Source: JBBQLG01 sp964251665
GTDB taxonomy: Bacteria; Bacteroidota; Bacteroidia; Cytophagales; Spirosomataceae
Direction: 5' to 3'
Length of the DNA: 64,000 nt
Assembly (NCBI GenBank): GCA_964251665.1
Contig: CAXUKO010000020.1
Span: 44,375-108,374 of the forward strand
Shown in pieces: positions 8,954 to 18,127 of the stretch. The position numbers were made by a program, and so were the translations under genes. The notes under the pieces were generated by a model, which was not told where the DNA came from, did no database searches, and worked only from the letters and a program-made list of their open reading frames with translations. Numbering within the stretch: position 1 is the stretch's first letter; each line of letters begins with the position of its first letter.

Positions 8954-10222
8954 TTATTTCTTTTTGGGTCCATTGGCCAGGACGTAAGACGCTACCTGCG
9001 AGCCGATGCGTTGCCCGGTCGTGTTCTCGAACGAGAAGTGAATGCCGCCATAAATCCGGCTCAGCCCATTCTCGGCTTCCAGCGTACTCAGCGAAGCCAC
9101 CGTTCTTGGTGCAACACCAGCGGTGGTTGTGTGGAGCGTCAGTGAGTTGGCATCCCCAAAAAAATGTGTCAACACATCAAACCCCGCGTTGACCGTGCCG
9201 CTATGTCCGCTCGGGTAGCTGGGGTGGGCTGGAGATATAATCAGGGGTATCCAGGCCGCGTAATTATTGGTCACGGCTCCGGTCGCGGTAGCATTCAGAG
9301 CGGTAACGGGTCGCCAGAAAAGGTAGGTGTACTTGGCATCCCAAACGGCAATCCGGGCGTCGGCTTCGGCAATATCCGTTAGCACAAATACCAGGGCGGC
9401 TTCCTGAATAGAGAGTTGTTTTTGGGCTGTCAGTAACCGGGCGGCTTCGTTGACGGCTAATTCGGCATCCTGCCGGTAGAACTGGGCAATCTGGGTTTGG
9501 TCGCCGGTGCGGACTGTACTACCCACGGCACCAAGGGTTTCTACTTCAGCCAGCGCGGTTTTGTAGGCATCGCTTCCCAGGGCGGGTGGGGCCGCCGGCC
9601 TGAACTGACTGGCAGCTGTCAGCACAAATGGCTTCACCGAGGCCCACTGCTGGTTGATGCCATTCGCAAAATCGGTTGGCGTGGGTCGCCATTGCCCAAC
9701 CCCGGCAGCAGTACCTGGACCAGCATACCCCTGGTTGGGCGTTGACCCGTCCGCAGCCCTGAGGGTCACAATATCGGTAGCAGCCGCCGTACCCACGGCC
9801 TGTCCACCGGCCACATCGGTAGTGGCGGGAAGAGTAGCCAGACTGCGGGTCAGCGCCGAGTCGAGCGACGGTTTCTGGGTGGGAAAGTAAGTAGTCAGCA
9901 CGTCGTGGGCAGCCTGGGCTGCGGCTGCTACTGCCGAGGGATTACCCGCTACGGCAGTCTTGTAATGATAGGGCGTACCAAACGGAAGCACACTGTTTAC
10001 GGCATCATACACGGCAATCGACTCGATGGCAATGATGCGGGTAGCCAGATTACTGTTCAGGCCCGCCGTTTTCGTGGCCTGCACCGTGCGCAGGTTCCAG
10101 TCGGTTATTACCTGACTGGAAATAGGTTGTGATTGAGATACTTCATCCTGACAGGCGGTCTGCCAGGTAGTAGCAATTATTAACAGGCTTATTTTGAGAT
10201 AATGGCGGCTGTTACGAAGCAT
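8954..10222 (-). CDS. Vanadium-dependent haloperoxidase / PAP2-fold lipoprotein
   Basis: The 422-residue protein starts with a lipoprotein signal whose lipobox cysteine is in TTWQTACQDE (about residue 24), so it should be anchored facing the periplasm or surface. The phosphate/vanadate pocket is visible as three parts: WRPVTAL, SYPSGHSGTVNAGF and GGIHFSFENTTGQRIG. This matches bacterial VHPO-like proteins, which act either as haloperoxidases or acid phosphatases; sequence alone does not decide. It lies between a TonB receptor and the cysteine desulfurase. A second, less similar member is at 57216-58619. Confidence 0.82.
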   Translation of the reverse strand: MLRNSRHYLKISLLIIATTWQTACQDEVSQSQPISSQVITDWNLRTVQATKTAGLNSNLATRIIAIESIAVYDAVNSVLPFGTPYHYKTAVAGNPSAVAAAAQAAHDVLTTYFPTQKPSLDSALTRSLATLPATTDVAGGQAVGTAAATDIVTLRAADGSTPNQGYAGPGTAAGVGQWRPTPTDFANGINQQWASVKPFVLTAASQFRPAAPPALGSDAYKTALAEVETLGAVGSTVRTGDQTQIAQFYRQDAELAVNEAARLLTAQKQLSIQEAALVFVLTDIAEADARIAVWDAKYTYLFWRPVTALNATATGAVTNNYAAWIPLIISPAHPSYPSGHSGTVNAGFDVLTHFFGDANSLTLHTTTAGVAPRTVASLSTLEAENGLSRIYGGIHFSFENTTGQRIGSQVASYVLANGPKKK

Positions 10223-10284
10223 TCTGATTATTGATTTAGTGAATTATCTGATTTTTCTGGTTGGACTGACCCGTACGGGTTCCG

Positions 10285-13110
10285 TTAAAAACTAAACGTG
10301 AATCGGCCATAGTAAAACGCGCCGTTGAACCCGAACTGCTGCCCGGCCGAGGTGCCCCAGGGTACCGTGCCCGTCTGGTTGTTCTCGACCCGCTGCTGAT
10401 CGGGGTATACGTCGCCGATGTTATTTGACCCGACCGTGATGACGGCCGCTTTGGTCAGTTGATAATTCAGGGTTAGGTCGGTGATAACTCTGGGGCTGAA
10501 GGTCTGGTCACGGCCACCCGTCGGCGCGTCGATCTGGCTTTGCGTGTTGGCGTAGGTGTAGGGTCCGAACCGCGTCACGACGAGGTTTGGCGAAAAGCGG
10601 CCCCAACTGTAACCCACCAGCAGGATCTGCTTGTTCTGGGGCGTACCCCGTTCGTAGCGGGTGCGCTGAAGCCGGTCGAAGTAAATCCGGTCCTGCAAAT
10701 ACTGCCGTACCTCCGGCGTTCCCGATGCCGTCAGGCCGCTTGGCACGTGTACGTCGGTCACCTCGGTATGGGTGAAATTACCCGACAGCGATAGATTTAG
10801 CGTGCCCGGCCCGACGCGGTTGCGGTAGGCCAGCACCACATCAAGACCCTGCGTTTTGGTGTCGATGGCGTTGGCAAAAAACTGCGCGGCATTCACGTCA
10901 GGGTAGTTCACGAGTAATCCTTTTACAAGCTTTGCTGCTCCGGCCACCGTCGTATTGGTGCTGCTGAGCGACGCAAAATCGAAGGTGCCGGTGAGCGTCA
11001 CCCGGTTTTTGATGGCAATCTGGTACGCATCGACCGTGGCCGTGAAGTGCCGGAACAGTCGCGACGTAATGCCCAGGCTGGCGTTGTTGGACGTTTCGGC
11101 GGTCAGGCTGGGAATGCCAAATGCTTTGGTGACGGCATTGTCGTTGTTGGCCACCAGTGAGAGAATCAAACTGCCATCACCCTGCGGAATCGACGTGGTG
11201 GCCGAATAATACCGCTGCTGCAGCGACGGTGCCCGAAAACCGGTGCTGACGGCTCCCCGCAGCGAGAGGCTTTCGAGGGCGTTGCCCGGCGTATCCACAA
11301 GCCGCAACAAACCCGAGGTTTTCCAAGTCAACTGATCGCCAAAATCAGAGTAACTTTCGTAGCGTAGGGCACCCGTCAGCAGGAGCCGTCGTCCGAATTC
11401 CAGTTCCACATCGCCGTAGGCTCCGATGCTATTGCGGGTCTGGTCCTGCGCGTCGGTGGGTTGATAACCCGGAAATGCCTGCGCCCCGGCGGGCCGGGTT
11501 CCTTTGCGGTTACTACCGACGGTGGTGATGTAGGTCGTGTCGCCGTAGTTTTTGTACGATTTTTCTTCGCCCGCGATGATCTGGTAGTTTTCCAGCCGGT
11601 ACTCACCCCCGAAGGCCACGTTCACCGCCGACAGCGCTCCGTCTGTCTCGAACCGGCGCGTCAGGCCGAGGTTGGTCGTGTTCTGTTGAAAAGACAACGC
11701 CCCGCTGTTGAACTTCGTGGGGCTGGCCGTGCCGAGCGAAACGTTCAGCGAATTGTTGACGGTATATTGAATCCGGTTGGCCCCGAACGAATTGCTGAAG
11801 TCGATGTTCCAGTCGCCCTTCTTTCCTCGCAGCCCCACCGTCAGCGAGCGGTCGTTGATGCGGGCCGTGTTTTCGGGGAGGAATCCGTTGGGGAAAAGCT
11901 GCGGAATATAGCGGCTCGAAATATTGTTGATCGTGCCCGTTCCGTTCGGAAAGCGGTAGGCGTTGTTGGGGCTAACGCTCAACTTACTGGCCACACCCCC
12001 AAAGGCATACAGCTCGGTGCCGTTGCCCAGCGGCAGGGCTGCGTTCAGAAACAGACCCGCGTTGTTCTGACTACCGTTGCCGCTTTTGGCCGAGCTGTAC
12101 CGATCCACCGAGTTTTCCTTGGTCTGAATAATGGAGGCTTCGGTGCCGGTTGCGTAGGGGAACCAGTACTGCGGGGCGCCCGTCAGGAGGTTATTGCTGG
12201 CGTAGAGACCGCCCCGGTCCGTACCCTGTCGGTTATTGATTTGACCCGTTAAGTTCACGTACCCCTTCTCGCCGATGCGAAAGCCGTAGTTGATGTCGCT
12301 CTGGAAGGTGAAGCCATCGCGCTTGCTCCGGTAAGCCGTGGCGTATTCACCCGATGTGACCGATACGCGCACCTTATCCACGTCCTGTTTCAGCACGACG
12401 TTGATGACCCCGGCAATGGCGTCGGAACCGTATTGCGCAGCCGCCCCGTCGCGCAGCACTTCGATCCGCTCGATGGCCGATGCCGGTATGGCGTTAAAAT
12501 CCACCACGGCGGCTCCCTGCGAGGGGGTGCCCAACACATTGACTAAAGCACTGGTATGCCGCCGTTTGCCGTTGATGAGCACCAGCGTCTGATCGGGTGA
12601 TACGCCCCGGAGCGATACGGGGTCGATGTGGGCCGCGCCATCGCCCCCCGGCTGGCGGTTGGAGACGAGCGAGGGGGCCACGAAGTTCAGAATCTGAGTC
12701 AGGTCTACCCGGCCTGTGGCTGTAATTTCTTTGGCCGTAATCACATCGACCGGCGCGGGTGTTTCAATGTTAGTCCGGGCCTGTCCCGATCGTGAGCCAA
12801 TCACCACCACTTCGCCCAGTTCCTGCTGATTATCGGTCAGTGTAACCATCAGGGCAGTTTTATCGGCTTTTATTTCTTGCCGAACGAAGCCGATAAACGA
12901 AAACACGAGGACATCTGTTGGGTCGGCCTCAATACTGAATCGGCCTTCGCTGTCAGAAATAGCCCCCGTATTTGTGCCTTTGACCAGCACCGACACGCCC
13001 GCCAGCGCACTTTTGTCGCCCGTGGCCGTGACCCGGCCCGTTACCGTACGGGACTGTCCGTAGGTGGCTACGGAGCTAACTAAAAACAAGAGTAAAAATA
13101 GATTCTTCAT
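10285..13110 (-). CDS. TonB-dependent outer membrane receptor with CarboxypepD_reg-like domain
   Basis: The 941-residue protein has a signal peptide (1-18), a carboxypeptidase-regulatory-like beta domain (about 20-105), a TonB plug (about 115-240, with QTLVLINGKRR and IERIEVLRDGAAAQYGSDAI) and a C-terminal barrel ending in aromatic FTFSF. It is not of the SusC type, since no SusD is adjacent. It imports a ligand across the outer membrane using TonB energy. The ligand is unknown; the flanking cytochrome c peroxidase and haloperoxidase do not settle it. A strong hairpin (13232-13281) separates it from the upstream peroxidase gene. Confidence 0.9.
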   Translation of the reverse strand: MKNLFLLLFLVSSVATYGQSRTVTGRVTATGDKSALAGVSVLVKGTNTGAISDSEGRFSIEADPTDVLVFSFIGFVRQEIKADKTALMVTLTDNQQELGEVVVIGSRSGQARTNIETPAPVDVITAKEITATGRVDLTQILNFVAPSLVSNRQPGGDGAAHIDPVSLRGVSPDQTLVLINGKRRHTSALVNVLGTPSQGAAVVDFNAIPASAIERIEVLRDGAAAQYGSDAIAGVINVVLKQDVDKVRVSVTSGEYATAYRSKRDGFTFQSDINYGFRIGEKGYVNLTGQINNRQGTDRGGLYASNNLLTGAPQYWFPYATGTEASIIQTKENSVDRYSSAKSGNGSQNNAGLFLNAALPLGNGTELYAFGGVASKLSVSPNNAYRFPNGTGTINNISSRYIPQLFPNGFLPENTARINDRSLTVGLRGKKGDWNIDFSNSFGANRIQYTVNNSLNVSLGTASPTKFNSGALSFQQNTTNLGLTRRFETDGALSAVNVAFGGEYRLENYQIIAGEEKSYKNYGDTTYITTVGSNRKGTRPAGAQAFPGYQPTDAQDQTRNSIGAYGDVELEFGRRLLLTGALRYESYSDFGDQLTWKTSGLLRLVDTPGNALESLSLRGAVSTGFRAPSLQQRYYSATTSIPQGDGSLILSLVANNDNAVTKAFGIPSLTAETSNNASLGITSRLFRHFTATVDAYQIAIKNRVTLTGTFDFASLSSTNTTVAGAAKLVKGLLVNYPDVNAAQFFANAIDTKTQGLDVVLAYRNRVGPGTLNLSLSGNFTHTEVTDVHVPSGLTASGTPEVRQYLQDRIYFDRLQRTRYERGTPQNKQILLVGYSWGRFSPNLVVTRFGPYTYANTQSQIDAPTGGRDQTFSPRVITDLTLNYQLTKAAVITVGSNNIGDVYPDQQRVENNQTGTVPWGTSAGQQFGFNGAFYYGRFTFSF

Positions 13111-13231
13111 AAATGGTCAGTTCAGTGGTTGTGCCTACCGCGCCGACCTCCAGTATGGAAGCCGGGCGCAGTCCGCTTTTGCGGTGGGGTAGGGCTTTGT
13201 CTTTAGAATGAGGGGGGAAGCGAGGTTTATC

Positions 13232-13281
13232 AAGACTCAGCCAGTCCGGTTTCCCTAATAAAAACCGGCTGACAGAGTCTT
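13232..13281 (-). terminator. Stem-loop after the cytochrome c peroxidase gene
   Basis: Arms beginning AAGACTC (13232) and ending GAGTCTT (13281) pair over about 20 bp with small bulges around the loop ccctaata. It lies 28 bp after the peroxidase stop and 120 bp before the TonB receptor start, where a terminator is expected. Confidence 0.55.
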
Positions 13282-13308
13282 GATTACTCACTTATCATGG
13301 CAACGTGT

Positions 13309-14286
13309 TCATGGTTTTATAGAAGTAGTGTGGGTGAAGCGGTCGTCAGTTAGGGCGTGTAAAAACGCTTCAAGGTCATTTAGCTCACTATCACTCAGAT
13401 TCAGGGGCATACTTAATGACAAATCGCGGTTATGCCCGCCTTTCACGACCGCGTCGGGCTGGTTGTAATAATCCAGCACCTCGCGCAACGTCCTGAACAT
13501 ACCGTTGTGCATGTAGGGCGCGGTAATGGCCACGTTTCGCAGTCCCGGCACTTTAAAATGACCCATCTGTGCGCTGTCGGCCGTCACCCGGAACCGGCCT
13601 GAATCCGATAGCTTCTTACCATCAAACAGACCAATGTTTTTTAAGCGGTCGGCCGTAAAATCTTCCCCCGCATGGCAGTTGGCGCAGTTTGCCCGGCCGA
13701 TGAACAGCAGCCGCCCGCGCTGGGCGGCCGCCGTCATCGCGCCATCGTCGCCGTTGATGAAGCGGTCATAGGGGGTATTACCTGTTTCTAAGGTTCGTTC
13801 AAAAACGGCCAGCGCTTCCGCCAGGTGCTTTTCGGTGATGGCCGACCGCGACTCGGCCAGTCGAAAGACCCGACGGAAAGCTGACCGATAAGCCGGGTCG
13901 TTATTCAACCGGGCTACCGCTTCGGCAATGGGCAGGTTCATCTCGTTCGGGGCCGCAATGGGCTGGATGGCCTGCACCTCCAGCGACGTTGCCCGCCCGT
14001 CCCAAAACAAATGGATCCGTCCCGCCAGATTCATCGCCGAGGGAGTATTCCGGTCGGTCAACTGCCCGCCCACGCCCCGGCTAAACCGGGCCGTATCGGC
14101 GAAGGCATACTCGGGCTTATGACAGGAAGCACAACTGATCGTGCGATTGGACGACAGGATGGGGTCGAAAAACAGTTTCTCGCCCAACCTGGCTTTGGTG
14201 GTCGGCTCGTCGTCGGCGAAGGGCCGGACGGTAAAACTGAGCACGAACACCCCGGCACTCATCATAAGCCCTATGCTTTTTTTCAT
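13309..14286 (-). CDS. Di-haem cytochrome c peroxidase (MauG/CCP family)
   Basis: The 325-residue exported protein has a signal peptide (1-24) and two CxxCH haem c sites, CASCH (52-56) and CANCH (201-205). A methionine-containing segment APYMHNGMF in the second domain may give an axial ligand. The length is normal for bacterial cytochrome c peroxidases, which reduce hydrogen peroxide in the periplasm, or for MauG-like oxidases. It starts 13 bp after the DsbD-N-like gene and is co-transcribed with it and the dipeptidase. Confidence 0.9.
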   Translation of the reverse strand: MKKSIGLMMSAGVFVLSFTVRPFADDEPTTKARLGEKLFFDPILSSNRTISCASCHKPEYAFADTARFSRGVGGQLTDRNTPSAMNLAGRIHLFWDGRATSLEVQAIQPIAAPNEMNLPIAEAVARLNNDPAYRSAFRRVFRLAESRSAITEKHLAEALAVFERTLETGNTPYDRFINGDDGAMTAAAQRGRLLFIGRANCANCHAGEDFTADRLKNIGLFDGKKLSDSGRFRVTADSAQMGHFKVPGLRNVAITAPYMHNGMFRTLREVLDYYNQPDAVVKGGHNRDLSLSMPLNLSDSELNDLEAFLHALTDDRFTHTTSIKP

Positions 14287-14299
14287 GATAACTCGTCAA

Positions 14300-14761
14300 T
14301 CAGAACAGAAAAAGCCGCTCAAACGGGACGCAAACGCCGTTTTTCTCGCTGCATAACTGCCCCTTAATAACGCCCGTGATGTGATATTCCGGTTTCAGCA
14401 ACCGGATATGCTGCCGGAATTCGGCCTTCTGGGTGAAGTAGGAAACATCCGTTTCCCACACCCGGTCTTTTTTGCGTTTGGGAGCCACGGGCGTTACCTC
14501 GCCAACGGTCTCAAAGGAATCGTCCGGCTCGAAATAGATAGCCGTCGGCTGCGGCCCCACATCACCCCGGAAATCGGACGAGTACAACAGCCACTCCTTA
14601 TCCAGGCGGGCCGTAAAGACCAGATCGAGCTCATCGCCCGCTTCGAGTTTGTCGGACGGTACCGTCGGCGTGGTTGTAAACGTCCAGGCCGCGCCCGGTT
14701 CGTCGCCGGTGAAGGCGGTCGTAAGTATCGCCAGCAGGAGCAGAATACCGGTGGTTTTCAT
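14300..14761 (-). CDS. DsbD N-terminal-like (DsbC corrector family) periplasmic protein
   Basis: The 153-residue protein has a signal peptide (1-17) and one immunoglobulin-like beta domain similar to the N-terminal domain of DsbD. The pair of cysteines in QLCSEKNGVCVPF fits the redox-active cysteines of that domain. The membrane and thioredoxin parts of DsbD are absent. In DsbD this domain passes electrons to periplasmic thiol proteins, so the stand-alone form may partner the TlpA-like proteins of the island (inference). Its start overlaps the dipeptidase stop by ATGA. Confidence 0.78.
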   Translation of the reverse strand: MKTTGILLLLAILTTAFTGDEPGAAWTFTTTPTVPSDKLEAGDELDLVFTARLDKEWLLYSSDFRGDVGPQPTAIYFEPDDSFETVGEVTPVAPKRKKDRVWETDVSYFTQKAEFRQHIRLLKPEYHITGVIKGQLCSEKNGVCVPFERLFLF

Positions 14762-16065
14762 TTGGCCGAAAGCGTTTTGGTGGCCTGCAACTGCTTCGCG
14801 GTGACCTCCACCTGCCGGAACACCCGCAGGAAGTTGCCGCCCCAGAGCTTACGAATATCAGCTTCCGTATAGCCGCGTTTCAGCAGTTCCCGCGTGAGGT
14901 TGGGGGCTTCGCCGACATTTGCATAGCCGCGTACTCCACCCCCGTGGTTAAAATCAGAGGCCAGCCCGACGTGGTCGATACCGATGAGCCGAACGGCATA
15001 ATCCACCGCATCGAGGTAATCGGGCAGCGACGCATACTTCCATCCGCTGGCGGAATAGGCTTTGTAAGCGGCCTGGTACTTTTTGTACGTCTCGGCATCG
15101 AGCCGCGATTTGGCATCATCGCCGGGTTTCAGTCCGAAGGGTTCCCAGACATTTTTGAGATAGTCGCTTTTCTGCTGCTCCGATTCGTGCAGGTAGGCCG
15201 GAAACGCCACGATACTCACCACCCCACCCCCAGCGGCAATCGCTTTCAGTTCGTCGTTGTTGAGGTTACGCGTTGCATCGACCCGCGCCCGCACCGCCGA
15301 GTGGGAGGCAATAACCGGTGCCTTACTCAGCTTGAGCGTCTGGAATACCCCCGCCGGGGTCAGTTGCGATACATCGACAATGATGCCCAGCCTATTCAGG
15401 TCCGTGACGGCCTGCTTGCCAAGTGTTGACAAGCCGCCGAGCGCGTCGGGTTTATCCCCGTAGCCCGCCACCGGTCGCGAGGAGTCGGCCCAGTCGTTGT
15501 TGCCCGCGTGGGTCAGGCCCAGCAGCCGAACGCCGTCTTTGTAAAGCAGCGGCAGTTGGGAAATGTCGGTGCCGAGGGCAAAGGCATTGAGGTAGCTGAG
15601 CAGGATCGCGTGTTTGCCCCCTGCCGGAATGCGTTCCAGGTCAGCGGCCGTTGTCGCAAACGCCAGCTTATCGGGGTGTGCACCCACAAATTGCCGGATG
15701 GCCGCTAATTTGGTGTCCACCTCTTTTCGGGCGGCTGCGATGTTTTCGGGCGTTTTCTTGGCCGTACCCGCAAACAGGGCTATAGTGGCTACGTCTAGGT
15801 CGCCCGCTTCGAGTTTGGCCAGATCGAACTGCCCGTCGCTGCCCGGATCGCCAGCCGCCGGCTTGCCAAAGTCAGCGGGAATATCGACGTGCGGGTCGAT
15901 GGTCAGTGCGTTTTTGTGAACCCGGCGCACCACAGCATCGGATAACGAATCGGCCACAGGCGTGTTGGCAAGGGCGGTGCCGGATACGGGTAGCGGACCG
16001 GTTGGCAGGAGCGTCATGGCTTTCAAAGCCGCAGCGACCAGTGTGCTATATATGAGTATTTTCAT
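14758..16065 (-). CDS. M19 (renal dipeptidase-type) peptidase with altered metal site
   Basis: The 435-residue exported protein has the M19 layout: HVD (H59, D61) at the N-terminus, a GVRLLGLTHAGNN segment, DVSQLTPAGVFQ, VIASHSAVRA, and GIDHVGLASDF near the end. M19 enzymes cut dipeptides such as Cys-Gly. Two of the usual five zinc ligands look changed. The bridging Glu (normally in a GIEN/GIEG segment) is Leu in LLSYLNAFALG, and the His normally in DxSH is Gln in DVSQ. Activity could therefore be altered or mononuclear. It is coupled to the DsbD-N-like gene by ATGA and lies 20 bp after YceI. Confidence 0.85.
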   Translation of the reverse strand: MKILIYSTLVAAALKAMTLLPTGPLPVSGTALANTPVADSLSDAVVRRVHKNALTIDPHVDIPADFGKPAAGDPGSDGQFDLAKLEAGDLDVATIALFAGTAKKTPENIAAARKEVDTKLAAIRQFVGAHPDKLAFATTAADLERIPAGGKHAILLSYLNAFALGTDISQLPLLYKDGVRLLGLTHAGNNDWADSSRPVAGYGDKPDALGGLSTLGKQAVTDLNRLGIIVDVSQLTPAGVFQTLKLSKAPVIASHSAVRARVDATRNLNNDELKAIAAGGGVVSIVAFPAYLHESEQQKSDYLKNVWEPFGLKPGDDAKSRLDAETYKKYQAAYKAYSASGWKYASLPDYLDAVDYAVRLIGIDHVGLASDFNHGGGVRGYANVGEAPNLTRELLKRGYTEADIRKLWGGNFLRVFRQVEVTAKQLQATKTLSAK

Positions 16066-16085
16066 GGCAATAGGGAGAAAGGTTA

Positions 16086-16745
16086 TTAGCGGCCTGTTTT
16101 GGCACTCGCCACACCACCGGGGGTAGCCACAAGCGTGACGTTAAGCGTGAAATCGTTGTATATCGCTTTGTCGCCAAGATTCTCGAAGAAATTGGTCGAG
16201 CGAAACTTAATATCGTATTTGGTGCGGTCTACCGTTATGTTGGCCGTCGCCGTCAGTTTGCCCGGATCGGCTTTGACCTGCGTGGGAAACGTTACCTCGT
16301 TGGTGATGCCCTTTATGGTCAGTTTACCCGTTACGTTGTAGTTGCCGGGCGTAGTCGGCGTGGCCGACGTAATCACGAACTGGGCGGTCGGGTGTTTGGC
16401 CACGGCGAAGAAGTCATCACCTTTGAGGTGGCCAACCAACTTGGCGTTGCCATCGGCATCCGTAATGTCCGTTACGGTCAGGTCTTTCAGATTGATCTCG
16501 AACGAGCCGCCTTTCAGTTTGCTGCCGTCGGTCAGGAGCACCGTGCCGCCGGTGATGGGTGCCAGTCCTGTATGTTCGCCGGTTACTTTTTTGCCGGTCC
16601 AAACCAGTTTGCTCTGCTGGGCATCGACTTTATAGGTCGTTTCCTTCGCTTTTTTGGGGCTACCAGGCGAAGCGTCGCCCGGTTCTGTAAACGAAACCAA
16701 TGAGAGGGCGGTCAGGCCGAGGAGAATGGAGAATGTAGTTTTCAT
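16086..16745 (-). CDS. YceI-family periplasmic lipid-binding-like protein
   Basis: The 219-residue protein has a signal peptide (1-23), a charged linker and a YceI lipocalin-like domain beginning TYKVDAQQSKLVWTGKKVTG and containing HLKGDDFFAVAKHPTAQF. The family binds long isoprenoid or amide-type ligands in the periplasm and is common near cytochromes and oxidative-stress genes. The ligand here is unknown. It opens the YceI-dipeptidase-DsbD-peroxidase run, just downstream of a hairpin at 16764-16796. Confidence 0.88.
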   Translation of the reverse strand: MKTTFSILLGLTALSLVSFTEPGDASPGSPKKAKETTYKVDAQQSKLVWTGKKVTGEHTGLAPITGGTVLLTDGSKLKGGSFEINLKDLTVTDITDADGNAKLVGHLKGDDFFAVAKHPTAQFVITSATPTTPGNYNVTGKLTIKGITNEVTFPTQVKADPGKLTATANITVDRTKYDIKFRSTNFFENLGDKAIYNDFTLNVTLVATPGGVASAKTGR

Positions 16746-16763
16746 CGTTTGATTGTTTTTAGT

Positions 16764-16796
16764 AAACCTTACAGGCCTTTAAGACCTGCAAGGTTT
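16764..16796 (-). terminator. Stem-loop between TlpA-like and YceI genes
   Basis: AAACCTT (16764-16770) pairs with AAGGTTT (16790-16796), and inside it CAGG pairs with CCTG. It lies in the 77-bp gap after the TlpA-like stop, so it may end that transcript or reduce read-through into YceI. Confidence 0.5.
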
Positions 16797-16822
16797 ATGA
16801 AGGATGGTCTGCTTTATTCCAG

Positions 16823-18127
16823 TCAGTTATCCGCACTGGCGGCAATGGTTTCAGGAGTTTCCGGTGCGGGTTCGGCGATGTATTTGTCGAGGTCGCGGTT
16901 CCATTTCTTCACGTATTGCTTGTAGTATTTCCCCGTCACTTCGCCCGTGTAGCCGGTATGAATCTGCTTCACGGTCCCGTCGCGGCCAATGATGATTGTC
17001 GTCGGGAAGGCCATCATCCGGTTTAGGGACGGGAATTTTTCGGAGGCTAACTTTTTATCAGCCAGACCACCGAACAGAATATCGTACTCGATGCCGTACT
17101 TATCGCGGAGTTTGCCCAGCGTGTATTTAGCGTATTCGAGGTCGTCTTTCTGCTCGAAACCAACGGCAATGGCCTCTACGCCCCGGTGTTTATTGGCCCG
17201 GTACCAGGGCGCCAGAAACGCCGTCTGGTCGGTGCAGTTGGGGCACCACGTTCCCACGATGTCGATGATAACCACCTTGTCGCGGTACTTGGCATCGCTC
17301 AGCGATACGGGCTTGCCGGTCAGGTCGGGCAGGTTGAAATCGAACTTGTTCACGCCTTCTTTGAGGTACGTCAGGGCATAGGGATCGGGCAGTTGGGCCT
17401 TTTTGTCCTTCACACCCTCAAACTTCTGGTTGACGTAGATACCCAGCCCGATCTCCCCCGTCAGCGACTGATCGTCGTTCACCGTGCCGCGAATCAGGAT
17501 CGGGCTTGGTCCGGTGAATCCCGACAGCGAAAACTCGTTACCCTGCACGGTACCTTCGAGTTCGCGGGTATCGCCCACCACCGACATGATAACCCCGGTC
17601 AGGCGGTTTCCTTTCTGCTCCAGCAGGGCTACCCGATGGGAACTGGGGTCTTTTGAGATGATGTTCAGTTTCCATTTGCCGCTCAGGCTGGTAGTTGGCG
17701 CGATGTCCTTACCCGGTTCCACAAAGCGGTAGGATTTCCCCCATTCGGCCACGAAGGGCAGCGCGTTACCCCGGAAATTCGGGACGAGACTCTTGTATGA
17801 ACCCGTCAGGTGTCCGTCGTCCTCGATCTTGGCGACCAGGGCCGCATCGTAGGTATTCATTTTGATAAAGAGGGAATCGGGTGCGGTCTGTTTCACCACG
17901 AAGTAATCCCGGCGACTCCCGTTGACGAGTGCAAAGGATGCATTCTGGAGCGAGGTGGAGATGCCGCCGTTACGCACCTCAAAGTTGAACGGCACCTGCC
18001 GCTCGTTGACGGTAAACACCCCCCGCCAAGTGCCGTCTTTGATAATTTTGTTCTGCGCTTGGGCCGGGAGAACGGTTGTTAGCGCCAAACCGGCACTGCA
18101 AATTGAGATGAGAGCAAACGTTTTCAT
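16823..18127 (-). CDS. TlpA-like thiol-disulfide oxidoreductase with N-terminal beta-rich domain (paralogue 2)
   Basis: The 434-residue exported protein has a signal peptide (1-24), a beta-rich region (about 30-245) and a C-terminal TlpA domain with active site CPNC (C295, C298) in GTWCPNCTDQTAFL. It is closely related along its whole length to the 420-residue protein at 2695-3957, so the two arose by duplication. In the 5' region a 21-bp palindrome (18176-18196) overlaps an element also found upstream of the ACT gene, suggesting shared control. A role in reducing disulfides or handling thiolated sulfur outside the cytoplasm is likely. Confidence 0.85.
   Translation of the reverse strand: MKTFALISICSAGLALTTVLPAQAQNKIIKDGTWRGVFTVNERQVPFNFEVRNGGISTSLQNASFALVNGSRRDYFVVKQTAPDSLFIKMNTYDAALVAKIEDDGHLTGSYKSLVPNFRGNALPFVAEWGKSYRFVEPGKDIAPTTSLSGKWKLNIISKDPSSHRVALLEQKGNRLTGVIMSVVGDTRELEGTVQGNEFSLSGFTGPSPILIRGTVNDDQSLTGEIGLGIYVNQKFEGVKDKKAQLPDPYALTYLKEGVNKFDFNLPDLTGKPVSLSDAKYRDKVVIIDIVGTWCPNCTDQTAFLAPWYRANKHRGVEAIAVGFEQKDDLEYAKYTLGKLRDKYGIEYDILFGGLADKKLASEKFPSLNRMMAFPTTIIIGRDGTVKQIHTGYTGEVTGKYYKQYVKKWNRDLDKYIAEPAPETPETIAASADN

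Noticed and set aside
10269..10280. 12-bp palindrome ACCCGTACGGGT between the haloperoxidase and TonB receptor genes
   Set aside because: No loop, no T-run and only one copy seen; too short to call an operator or terminator.
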